From the NCBI GenBank assembly GCA_963835885.1, contig CAWIHF010000006.1, forward strand, positions 62,001-126,000: 64,000 bases of DNA. The letters run 5' to 3'. Below the pieces are notes generated by a model. It was not told where the DNA came from. It did no database searches and saw nothing but the letters and a program-made list of their open reading frames with translations. A program made the position numbers and the translations under genes. This stretch comes from Roseiarcus sp963835885. GTDB lineage: Bacteria > Pseudomonadota > Alphaproteobacteria > Rhizobiales > Beijerinckiaceae. Positions 56,541-64,000 of this stretch are shown piece by piece (positions within the stretch are counted from its first letter, which is position 1; each line of letters opens with the position of its first letter).

Positions 56541-59500
56541 TGAACCGCTTCAACCTCTCGGAATGGGCGATCCGGCACCGTTCGCTCGTCACCTATTTCA
56601 TGCTCATGATCGTGGTTGCGGGCGTCGGGTCTTATCTCCGGCTGGGACGGAGCGAGGATCCGGACTTCACCGTCAAGACCATGGTCGTTCAAGTCGCATG
56701 GCCGGGCGCCACAGTTCACGACACCATCGAGCAGATCACGGACCGCCTCGAGCGCAAGCTCGAGGAGACGCCGAGCCTCGACTACCTGAAGAGCTACACG
56801 ACCGCGGGCAAGGCGACGATCTTCGTCGCCCTGAAAGACTCGACGCGCCCGGCTCAGGTGCCGGACATATGGTACCAGGTGCGCAAGAAGGTCTATGATA
56901 TCCGCAACGACATGCCGCAAGGCATCGTCGGTCCTTTCTTCAACGATGAGTTCGGCGACACCTACGGCATCGTCTACGGCTTCACCGCCGACGGATTCAC
57001 CGACAGGGAGCTAAGAGACTACGTGGACAATGTCCGCAAGCAGCTCCTTCAGCTGCCGGACATTTCGAAGATCGACGTTCTCGGAGCCCAGGACGAGCGC
57101 GTCTATGTGGAGTTCTCGACCGAGCAGCTCGCTGGCCTCGGGATCGACCGCGCTGCGCTGATCGCCGCGCTCCACGCCCAGAACGCCGTCACTCCCGCCG
57201 GCGTGGTGCAAACCGGGGACGAGAAGATCCTCGTCCGGGTTTCGGGCGCGTTCAGGTCTGTGCAGGACATCCTTGCCGTCAACTTCGTCGCCCATGACCG
57301 GATCATCAGGTTGGGGGACATCGCGCATGTGACTCGCGGCCCCGCCGACCCGGCGCAGCCCATGTTCCGCGTCAACGGGAAAAAAGGCATCGGGCTCGCC
57401 ATCGCGATGCGCAAGGGCGGCGACATCATGGCCCTTGGGAAGAACATCAAGCGGGCGATGACCGAGATCAAGGCGAACCTGCCCGTCGGAATCGAGCCGA
57501 CGCTCATGGCCGATCAGCCCGTCACGGTCGCGCACGCGGTGGACGACTTCATGGAGGCGCTGTGGGAGGCCATCGCCATTGTCCTCGGGGTCAGTCTGGT
57601 CGCCCTCGGCCTGCGTGCGGGCGCCATCGTGGCCCTCTCGATCCCGCTCGTTCTCGCCGCGGTTTTCATGACCATGATGGGGGTAGGAATTGACCTGCAG
57701 CGAATCTCTCTCGGCGCTCTGATCATCGCGCTGGGTCTCTTGGTCGACGACGCCATGATCACCATCGAATCGATGGTCACGCGGCTGGAACGAGGCGACG
57801 AGAAGGAGCAGGCGGCCGCCTTCGCCTACAGTTCGACAGCCTTTCCGAGGCTCGCCGGCACGCTGGTCACCATCGCGGGCTTCGTCCCCATCGGCTTCGC
57901 GCGCAGCGCCGCGGGCGAGTACACCTTCTCGATCTTCGCCGTCGTCGGGATCGCGCTGATCGCGTCGTGGTGCGTTGCGGCCCTCTTTACGCCCATGCTC
58001 GGGGTCTGGATTCTCAAGAAGCCCAAAACGGCGCATGCCGAGGAGCCCGGCCCGATCATGCGCGGCTTCCGCGGCTTCCTCGGGCTGGCGATGCGGGCGC
58101 GCTGGGTCACGATCGTCGCTACGCTCGCCCTGTTTGGCGTGGCCCTCTACGGAATGCGCTTCGTTCCGCAGCAGTTCTTCCCGTCGTCTGACCGCCCCGA
58201 GCTGCTGGTCGACCTGCAGCTGCCCGAAAACGCGTCCATCTATGCAACGGAGGACGTCTCGAAACGATTTGACAAGCTGCTCAAGGGCGACAAGGACGTC
58301 GACCATTGGAGCACCTATGTCGGGCAGGGCGCCGTGCGGTTCTATCTGCCGCTCAACGTCCAGCTCCCGAACGATTTTTTCGCGCAGGCCGTGGTCGTCA
58401 CTAAGGGACTGGCGGAGCGCGAGCGGGTGAAGGCGAAGCTCGAAAAGGCGCTCGCGACCGAGTTCCCGAGCGTCGTCTCGCGGGTCTACCCGCTCGAGCT
58501 CGGCCCGCCCGTTGGATGGCCGCTCCAGTACCGAGTGAGCGGACCGGAAACCGAGCAGGTGCGCACAATCGCGTTCAAGGTCGCCCAGGCGGTCGGGTCC
58601 GCGCCCGGCGCCGCGAACGTCAACTACAATTGGATGACGCCTGGGCGCACGATCAGAATTCAGGTCGACCAGAATCGCGCCCGCCTCCTGGGCCTCAGTT
58701 CGCAGCAACTGGCCCAGGCGATCAATACGGCCATGTCCGGCGTTACGGCCACGCAAGTGCGCAGTGGGATCTGGCTCGTCGACGTCGTGGTCCGGGCGTC
58801 CGCCGAGCAGCGCATGTCGCTGTCGACGATCCGGACGCTTCAGGTTCCGTTGCCGGACGGGCGGACTGTGCCGCTGAGCCAGATCGCCTCGGTCGAGTAC
58901 GGCCAGGAATATCCCATCGTCTGGCGCAGGGACCGCCTGCCGACCGTCACGGTGCAGGCCGACCTCGCGCCCGGCACGCAGGCCGCCACAGTCGTACAGG
59001 AGCTGGCGCCGAACATCGCGGGGCTGAACGCCAGCCTGCCGAGCGGATATCACATCGCCGTTGGCGGAAGCGTAGAGGAGAGCGACAAGGCGCAGACCTC
59101 GGTCGTTGCCGCCCTGCCGTTGATGTTCGTCATCACGCTCACAGTGCTGATGATCCAGCTCCAGAGCTTCAGCCGCTTGTTCCTGGTGCTGAGCGTCGCT
59201 CCCATGGGACTTATCGGCGTCGTCGGGGCGCTGCTCCTCGCCGACAAGCCCCTCGGGTTCGTGGCGATCCTCGGCGTGCTCGCGCTCACCGGCATGATCG
59301 CCCGCAACTCGGTGATCCTCATGGATCAGATCCAGCAGGAGGAGGCGCATGGGCTTCACCCCTGGGATGCGGTCGTGGCGGCCACCTGTCACCGATTGCG
59401 CCCGATCTTGCTGACCGCTTCGGCCGCAACCCTCGGGATGGTTCCCATCGCGCCGACCGTTTTCTGGGGTCCGATGGCTTACGCGATCATGGGCGGCCTG

Positions 59501-59689
59501 GCGGTCGCGACGGTCCTGACCCTCGTCTTCCTGCCGGCGCTTTATGTGGCGTGGTTCCGGATCAAGAGACCGGAACCCGAGGATAGCCAAAACATGAATC
59601 ACGAGTCGCTTCCCGAAATCCGCCTCGGGGACCGCAAGGACGGCGTCGCAAACGCCGCGCCTGAATTGGAAACAACGGCGCATCTTTAA
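56540..59689 (+). CDS. RND-family multidrug efflux pump, inner-membrane subunit
   Basis: The 1049-residue AcrB-type transporter has twelve predicted helices in two halves with two large periplasmic loops. The first helix follows the cytoplasmic start WAIRHRSLVTYFMLMIVVAG. Proton-relay aspartates are in helix 4 (ALGLLVDDAMITIESMVT, residues about 403-404), and the second-half signature is GVLALTGMIARNSVILMDQI. The sequence KTMVVQVAWPGATVHDTIEQ is typical of the efflux subfamily lacking heavy-metal CusA motifs. It couples proton influx to drug export. No outer-membrane TolC gene is adjacent. Intact over 3.1 kb. Confidence 0.87.
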   Translation: MNRFNLSEWAIRHRSLVTYFMLMIVVAGVGSYLRLGRSEDPDFTVKTMVVQVAWPGATVHDTIEQITDRLERKLEETPSLDYLKSYTTAGKATIFVALKDSTRPAQVPDIWYQVRKKVYDIRNDMPQGIVGPFFNDEFGDTYGIVYGFTADGFTDRELRDYVDNVRKQLLQLPDISKIDVLGAQDERVYVEFSTEQLAGLGIDRAALIAALHAQNAVTPAGVVQTGDEKILVRVSGAFRSVQDILAVNFVAHDRIIRLGDIAHVTRGPADPAQPMFRVNGKKGIGLAIAMRKGGDIMALGKNIKRAMTEIKANLPVGIEPTLMADQPVTVAHAVDDFMEALWEAIAIVLGVSLVALGLRAGAIVALSIPLVLAAVFMTMMGVGIDLQRISLGALIIALGLLVDDAMITIESMVTRLERGDEKEQAAAFAYSSTAFPRLAGTLVTIAGFVPIGFARSAAGEYTFSIFAVVGIALIASWCVAALFTPMLGVWILKKPKTAHAEEPGPIMRGFRGFLGLAMRARWVTIVATLALFGVALYGMRFVPQQFFPSSDRPELLVDLQLPENASIYATEDVSKRFDKLLKGDKDVDHWSTYVGQGAVRFYLPLNVQLPNDFFAQAVVVTKGLAERERVKAKLEKALATEFPSVVSRVYPLELGPPVGWPLQYRVSGPETEQVRTIAFKVAQAVGSAPGAANVNYNWMTPGRTIRIQVDQNRARLLGLSSQQLAQAINTAMSGVTATQVRSGIWLVDVVVRASAEQRMSLSTIRTLQVPLPDGRTVPLSQIASVEYGQEYPIVWRRDRLPTVTVQADLAPGTQAATVVQELAPNIAGLNASLPSGYHIAVGGSVEESDKAQTSVVAALPLMFVITLTVLMIQLQSFSRLFLVLSVAPMGLIGVVGALLLADKPLGFVAILGVLALTGMIARNSVILMDQIQQEEAHGLHPWDAVVAATCHRLRPILLTASAATLGMVPIAPTVFWGPMAYAIMGGLAVATVLTLVFLPALYVAWFRIKRPEPEDSQNMNHESLPEIRLGDRKDGVANAAPELETTAHL

Positions 59690-59699
59690 GGAGACCAAG

Positions 59700-60239
59700 A
59701 TGAAGTTGAACACCATGTTGATCCTGTCCGCGAGCGCGATGCTCAGCGCCGCAGTCATCGCGCCGGACGTCGCGCCGGCGCAGCCGTTTCCTGGCCCTCC
59801 TCCCGGCGGCCCTCCTCCCGGTATGGCCGGCGGCGGTCTTGCTGGTCTCGCTGGTCCGGGCGGTCCTCCGGGCGCTGGCCTTCATCGACCTCCCGGCTTC
59901 GGCGGGCCCGCGGGTCTCGCTCGTCCCGGCGGACCTGCTGGTCCCCGGGCCGCTGGTCTTCCTCGTCCTTCCGCCGCCGGAGGCGGTCGTCCCGGCGTCT
60001 CGGACAGTCACGGTAACGCTTACGGCCGCTCCGGAACCTATGCCTACGGCCGCTCCGGCGCCTATGACTACGGCCGCTCGGGCTATGGCTACGGCTATGG
60101 GTCGTGGCGACACCGCTACTGGCCTTATGGCGTCTATGTCTACAACAACAGTTCTGACTCGAGCGGCTGCTATTACACCTACGAGTACAGCTCCCGCCTG
60201 CGCGCATACAGGCGCGTTTGGACTTGCTCCGAACAGTGA
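59700..60239 (+). CDS. secreted Gly/Pro- and Tyr-rich protein
   Basis: The 179-residue protein has a signal peptide (MLILSASAMLSAAVIAPDVA). A Gly/Pro-rich region (repeated GGPP, PGGPAG) follows, then Y-G-R-S-G repeats (YGRSGTYAYGRSGAYDYGRS, GYGYGYG). Its compact C-terminal domain has two cysteines (SSGCYYTYEYSSRLRAYRRV, WTCSEQ). It starts 10 bases after the RND pump stop with AAGGAGA upstream, so it is likely co-transcribed. The function is unknown; it could be a surface or matrix protein. Confidence 0.65.
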   Translation: MKLNTMLILSASAMLSAAVIAPDVAPAQPFPGPPPGGPPPGMAGGGLAGLAGPGGPPGAGLHRPPGFGGPAGLARPGGPAGPRAAGLPRPSAAGGGRPGVSDSHGNAYGRSGTYAYGRSGAYDYGRSGYGYGYGSWRHRYWPYGVYVYNNSSDSSGCYYTYEYSSRLRAYRRVWTCSEQ

Positions 60240-60316
60240 GATTGGCGGCTACGTGACTGCACCCCGGTATGCAGGCCGGGGGGCTTAACGCGACATGAAG
60301 GCCTTCTGGAGGATGC

Positions 60317-60392
60317 GTGCACATCGATCCGGCCATCTTGAGCCCCGTTTCGATGTTCTTGGGGTGCCTCACAGGAGGCTGCGCCTCGCTAG
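60317..60392 (+). pseudogene. small membrane protein, 5' part, split by IS1380
   Basis: GTG 60317, preceded by TGGAGG, begins MHIDPAILSPVSMFLGCLTG, then GCASL. Joining base 60392 to 62009 (one CTAG copy removed) gives a continuous 154-residue frame. The N-terminal hydrophobic segment MFLGCLTGGCASLGAAIYTQ is followed by a charged helical domain. This exact restoration fixes both the gene and the insertion boundaries. Confidence 0.75.
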
Positions 60393-62004
60393 CCCGCATT
60401 ATGCACCGCGCTGACCGTTCTTCCGGGTCTTTCGTGGCATTTGGTTGATTTTGGTCGAGTTTGGACGTGTTGGTTCGGCTCGGGCTTTGAGCCTGAGTTT
60501 TGGTTGGAGGGGGGTTTGCAGGTTGGTGGGATGGGTTTGCGTTTTGGGGCCTCGCGCCCCGTCGCTCAGGTGACGAGACGCGGTATGCGTTCCAAAGCGA
60601 GGCGCAGAATATCCTGCGCCGGGCACGAGGTCGGCAAGTGCACGCGGATCATCGTTTTCATTTCGACGACGCGGGCGGCGATCTTGATGAGGCGCAGGCG
60701 CAAGGTGTCGAACTGGGCGACGCGCCACATCGAGCGCTTCGGCATCGAGACGCGAAGCCCCCACATCAGCCAATAAGCGCCGGCGTGGAGGAAGAGACGG
60801 AACTGATTGGCCGTCGCCTTCGTGCAGGACGTGCGGTCCGCCGCCAGATGCGTCTTCCAGGATTTGATGTGGTTTTCGGCTTGGCCGCGTCGGCAGTAGA
60901 GGTCTTCGTACAGCGCGCGGGCGTTGCGCTTTTGCAGATTGGTCACGACGAAGCGCGTGTCGGGTCCGTCCTCGCCGACTTCGACGCGCGCGATGATCCG
61001 CTCGACGCGGCTCCAGCTCTGTGCGCCATCGTAGAACTCCTTGAAGCGGCGGAGCTTGCCGTCCTCCTCGAACCGCGCCTTCGTGCTGGCTTCGAGAGCC
61101 TCGACATGACGACGCAACGTCGTGGTCGGCGCGACGCCGAGGATGTAGTCGATGCCGTTGGCGCGACACCAATCGAGAACCTCGGGGCCGCAATAATGGC
61201 TGTCGGCGCGCAGGAGAATCTCGGTGTGGGGCCAGTGAGCGCGGATCGCGCGCAGCAGCCGGCGCAAGAAGGGCTTGATCTCGGCGCCGCTCGGCCGTTT
61301 GGCGGGACGAAGCACGGCCGTGACGAAGCGGCCCTCGCCGTCGAACACGACAATCGGCTGAAAGCCGTATTCGTCGTAATGCGCGTTGAACAGCCGCAAT
61401 TGCTGGCCGCCGTGCACCGCGTCGAACGTGTCGTCGATATCGAGCGTGATCCGTTTGGGAACCTTGGCAAACGACTTGCAATAGAGGTCGACCATCGCAC
61501 GGCCCATTCGCAACAGCGCGCGAGCGTCCGGCAGGTTCTCCAATCGCGAGATCGTCGATTGCGAGCACAACTCCCGATCCGACGGCGTCAGATCGAGCGC
61601 CATCTTGAATATCGGGTCGCTGCGCAGGGAATTGGCGTCGATCCCGTCCTCGTAGCCGGCGCCGATCATCAACAGCCGAAACCGGATGATGTCCGCCAAG
61701 CTGTGGGTGATCTGATCGGGCGCCCGAGGATCGACCACACACGCGGCCAGCCGATCCGCGACCCGAAGCCGCTGTTCGACTTCGCGCAACGCCAAAATGC
61801 CGCCGTCCGACGAAAGCAACCCTCCATCGAATTTGGCCACAACGGCTTTGCCCGAAACCGATGACAGACCAGGCAGCGGCAGCATAGAATTGTTCATGGC
61901 GGGTGTGGCTCACCTGAAATCGCGCGAATCGGCGTCGACAACCGGATTCTACGCAAAATCAGTCGCTTAGGCTACTCCCGCCGACCCGCGACGCATAATG
62001 CGGG
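60393..62004 (-). mobile_element. IS1380-family element (copy 2), TSD CTAG
   Basis: The element is 1612 bp with ends CCCGCATTATGC (60393) and complement CCCGCATTATGC (62004), perfect over 12 bases. It is flanked by CTAG at 60389-60392 and 62005-62008, the 4-bp duplication of IS1380. It carries one intact transposase on the minus strand and splits a small membrane gene. Confidence 0.9.
60566..61897 (-). CDS. IS1380-family transposase, intact
   Basis: The 443-residue protein reads MNNSMLPLPGLSSVSGKAVV ... KRITLDIDDTFDAVHGGQQL (first Asp of the DDE set). It continues with ILLRADSHYCGPEVLDWCRA (second Asp) and YCRRGQAENHIKSWKTHLAA (catalytic Glu in GQAENHIK), with a C-terminal helical domain. 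It is complete, with no stops or shifts, and belongs to an element with matching ends. It is not closely similar to copy 1 at 26-31 kb. Confidence 0.9.
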   Translation of the reverse strand: MNNSMLPLPGLSSVSGKAVVAKFDGGLLSSDGGILALREVEQRLRVADRLAACVVDPRAPDQITHSLADIIRFRLLMIGAGYEDGIDANSLRSDPIFKMALDLTPSDRELCSQSTISRLENLPDARALLRMGRAMVDLYCKSFAKVPKRITLDIDDTFDAVHGGQQLRLFNAHYDEYGFQPIVVFDGEGRFVTAVLRPAKRPSGAEIKPFLRRLLRAIRAHWPHTEILLRADSHYCGPEVLDWCRANGIDYILGVAPTTTLRRHVEALEASTKARFEEDGKLRRFKEFYDGAQSWSRVERIIARVEVGEDGPDTRFVVTNLQKRNARALYEDLYCRRGQAENHIKSWKTHLAADRTSCTKATANQFRLFLHAGAYWLMWGLRVSMPKRSMWRVAQFDTLRLRLIKIAARVVEMKTMIRVHLPTSCPAQDILRLALERIPRLVT

Positions 62005-62008
62005 CTAG

Positions 62009-62397
62009 GCGCCGCCATTTACACGCAGCGCTGCCAAGATCGCCTTCAACGCATCGCAGGTGAGGTCGCGAAGAGGGAAGCCGTTTACGCCGATTTCGTA
62101 ATGATTGCTGCGAATTTGCTGCTGCTAGCCTTCGTACACGACGACATCTCGCCCACCGGCGATGAGCAACGCATGATCGGGCTTATTAACCGAATGAGGC
62201 TGTTCGCGCCGAACAATATTGTGACTGGAGCGGAGGCGGTGCTCAAAGCCATTTTGGAGATCGCGCTGAAGCCGAGTATCGAACTCCGGCAACTCGCGAA
62301 AGAGGCGTTGTCCAAGAGCCTCGAACCCGATCCGCTTCTCGCGTTCAGCTCGATTTGCCGGGCGGAATTGGATCGCTTGCGTCAGACGGGCGTGTAA
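62009..62397 (+). pseudogene. small membrane protein, 3' part
   Basis: The frame continues as GAAIYTQRCQDRLQRIAGEV, AKREAVYADFVMIAANLLLL, AFVHDDISPTGDEQRMIGLI, then NRMRLFAPNNIVTGAEAVLK and ends DRLRQTGV. The pattern (short membrane anchor, AKRE-x-VYxDF, then NRMRL) is that of a widespread uncharacterised proteobacterial family. A truncated product from ATG 62101 is possible. Confidence 0.72.
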
Positions 62398-62590
62398 ACG
62401 ACGTCGCCCATTGCCTCGTGCGCTTCCGTGGCAAGCAAGGCGGCTAAGCCCACTGCATGTTCATGAACGAAGATAGACGGCAAGCGCCCAGAACGCGTCG
62501 GGAGTTGCGGGCGACGGTGCGAACAAGACCGGCAATGGACTTTAGTGCAGAACCTCTGTACCGCTAAAACTGCGCCACACCATCAGTGAA

Positions 62591-64000
62591 ATGTCGGTTC
62601 CGCCCAAAACAGTCCGCTTGTTCCCAAGAGTGCCCAATGGCTGTTCTCTCGCGGTCAGCCACATTGCTCTGTCTCCGTTTGCCGGCGAAGGCGATCAGGG
62701 TAGCCGCTGCCAGGTTCTATGGGAGGACGGCGAGCGCGTCTTTTGCCGAGGGTGGCGTCTGGGTGAGGACGGCAGCCGGAGCGCTGTCCTGATCGTTTCG
62801 CCCGTCGCTGCACACCCGTCGCGCTCGAGCCTCGATCGCCTCGCCCACGAACACGGACTGAAGGAAGAGTTGGACAGCACGTGGGCGGTGCGGCCGCTGG
62901 AGATCGTGCGTGACGGTGGTCGCACCCTGCTCGTGCTCGAGGACATCGGCGGTTTCGAGCCGCTCGAGCGGCTGCTCGACTCCCCCCTGGAGGTCGGGAG
63001 CTTCTTGCGCCTCGCCATCGGCATCGCCGTGGCCGTGGGCAGGCTGCACCAGCGCGGTCTTGTCCATAAGGACATCAAGCCGGCCAACATCCTGGTGAAC
63101 TGCGCCGACGGGGAGGCTCGGCTCACCGGATTCGGCGTCGCGACGCGCCTGACCCGCGAGCGGCAGTCGCCCGAGCCACCCGAATTTATCGCCGGCACGC
63201 TGGCCTACATGGCCCCCGAGCAGACCGGGCGGATGAATCGGTCGATTGATTCCCGCAGCGACCTCTACGCGCTCGGCGTCACATTTTATCGGATGCTCAC
63301 CGGGATTCTGCCGTTCACCGCCGCCGAGCCGTTGGAATGGGTGCACTGCCACATCGCGAAGACCCCGGCGCCGGCTGCGGAGAGGGTGAAAACTGTCCCA
63401 GCAGTTCTCTCCGATATCGTTATGAAGCTCATGGCCAAGACCGCGGAGGCGCGCTACCAGACAGCCGCCGGCGTCGAGCACGATCTGCGGCGCTGCCGCG
63501 CCCAGTGGGAAGCAGAGCGGCGCATCGACCCGTTTCCGTTGGGCGAGCGGGACCTGCCCGATCGCCTGATGATCCCCGAGAAGCTCTACGGGCGAGAGCA
63601 CGAGGTCGACGCCTTGCTCGCCGCTTTCGCTCGCATTGTCGCAGGTGGGGCGCCGGAGCTGGTCTTGGTCGCGGGCCAGGCCGGAGTCGGCAAGTCCGCG
63701 CTGGTGCATGAGCTGCACCGCGCGCTGGCGCCGCCACGCGGCCTGTTCGCGTCCGGCAAGTTCGACGAATACAAGCGCGACATTCCCTACGCCAGCCTGA
63801 CGCAAGCCCTAAAGGACCTGATCCGGCCGCTTTTGGGTAAGAACGAGGCCGAACTGGCTCCCTGGCGCGACGCGCTCACCACAGCGCTTGGCGCGAATGG
63901 CGCGCTCATGGCGACGCTGCTCCCCGACCTCGAACTCCTCATCGGCCCTCAGCCGCCGGCGCCGGAGCTGCCGCCGCGAGACGCGCAGCGCCGATTCCAG
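62591..64000 (+). CDS. Ser/Thr protein kinase-AAA ATPase multidomain protein (5' part)
   Basis: The frame runs off the window end (470 codons present). The N-terminal kinase domain has catalytic loop GLVHKDIKPANILVNCADGE, activation-loop start LTGFGVATRL (GFG instead of DFG), and FIAGTLAYMAPEQTGRMNRS with SRSDLYALGVTFYRMLTGIL. An AAA_16-type ATPase follows: LYGREHEVDALLAAF, Walker A VAGQAGVGKSALVHELHRAL, FASGKFDEYKRDIPYASLTQ. This order matches large kinase-ATPase-GAF-histidine-kinase hybrids, so a sensor module probably lies beyond base 64000. I chose ATG 62591; GTG 62630 is an alternative. Confidence 0.8.
   Translation, partial: MSVPPKTVRLFPRVPNGCSLAVSHIALSPFAGEGDQGSRCQVLWEDGERVFCRGWRLGEDGSRSAVLIVSPVAAHPSRSSLDRLAHEHGLKEELDSTWAVRPLEIVRDGGRTLLVLEDIGGFEPLERLLDSPLEVGSFLRLAIGIAVAVGRLHQRGLVHKDIKPANILVNCADGEARLTGFGVATRLTRERQSPEPPEFIAGTLAYMAPEQTGRMNRSIDSRSDLYALGVTFYRMLTGILPFTAAEPLEWVHCHIAKTPAPAAERVKTVPAVLSDIVMKLMAKTAEARYQTAAGVEHDLRRCRAQWEAERRIDPFPLGERDLPDRLMIPEKLYGREHEVDALLAAFARIVAGGAPELVLVAGQAGVGKSALVHELHRALAPPRGLFASGKFDEYKRDIPYASLTQALKDLIRPLLGKNEAELAPWRDALTTALGANGALMATLLPDLELLIGPQPPAPELPPRDAQRRFQ

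Noticed and set aside
57011..59758. A 915-codon minus-strand open frame antisense to the RND pump
   Set aside because: It is a codon-bias shadow of the pump gene, rich in Arg, Asp and His with no family signature.
60500..61864. A 454-codon plus-strand frame over the second IS1380 element
   Set aside because: It is antisense to an intact IS1380 transposase with DDE motifs.

Overview
ORGANISM. The DNA is GC-rich and bacterial. A SciP-type CtrA inhibitor, an intact TamA/TamB pair, polyhydroxyalkanoate-linked genes, a DUF3141 protein with phosphotransacylase and acetate kinase, and the general gene style point to an alphaproteobacterium, most likely Hyphomicrobiales (Beijerinckiaceae/Methylocystaceae-like). 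That placement is inference. I saw no rRNA, tRNA or CRISPR array.

LAYOUT. 0.1-5.4 kb: sciP, an SDR oxidoreductase, a frameshifted cyclase-TolB-TPR gene and a vanillate O-demethylase pair (vanA-vanB). 5.6-6.6 kb: an IS1595-family element with a perfect 8-bp target duplication in an AT-rich spacer. 7.3-16.3 kb (minus strand): membrane protein, alpha/beta hydrolase, quinone reductase, tamB and tamA. 16.5-17.3 kb: two damaged small loci. 17.4-31.8 kb: an aromatic meta-cleavage locus (TetR regulator, FAH-family hydrolase, flavin hydroxylase, extradiol dioxygenase, CoA ligase, quinone oxidoreductase). Its last gene is split by 6.9 kb of nested insertion sequences (IS1380, ISNCY, IS200/IS605, IS256, IS66). 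31.9-35.1 kb: DUF900 lipoprotein hydrolase, GNAT acetyltransferase, membrane protein. 35.7-55.1 kb: a partly duplicated acyl-CoA/acyl-phosphate block. It holds hydratase-phosphotransacylase, acetate-kinase and enoyl-reductase remnants, two hydroxybutyryl-CoA dehydrogenases, a PhaC-like hydrolase, a HlyD-RbbA-YhhJ exporter, a CBS protein, DUF3141, phosphotransacylase and acetate kinase. 55.5-60.2 kb: RND efflux pair and a Gly/Tyr-rich secreted protein. 60.3-62.4 kb: a small membrane gene split by a second IS1380 element with TSD CTAG. 62.6-64.0 kb: the start of a large Ser/Thr kinase-ATPase that runs off the window.

HOW THE GENES FIT TOGETHER. VanAB and the meta-cleavage locus suggest growth on lignin-derived aromatics, but the second route is interrupted. 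The 35.7-55.1 kb block contains the parts for a route from 3-hydroxybutyryl-CoA through crotonyl-CoA and an acyl-CoA to an acyl phosphate and ATP, next to PHA-type alpha/beta hydrolases and one FNR/FixK-like box. I propose it as an oxygen-limited, PHB-linked energy-conserving module (inference).

QUALITY. At least 20 single-base frameshifts break genes whose flanking reading frames remain well conserved, while very long genes (RND pump, RbbA, TamA) are intact. Either the assembly carries indel errors or the region is eroding. Several other loci (enoyl reductase, acetate kinase copy 1, AdhP, second HlyD, sugar epimerase) are true truncations.
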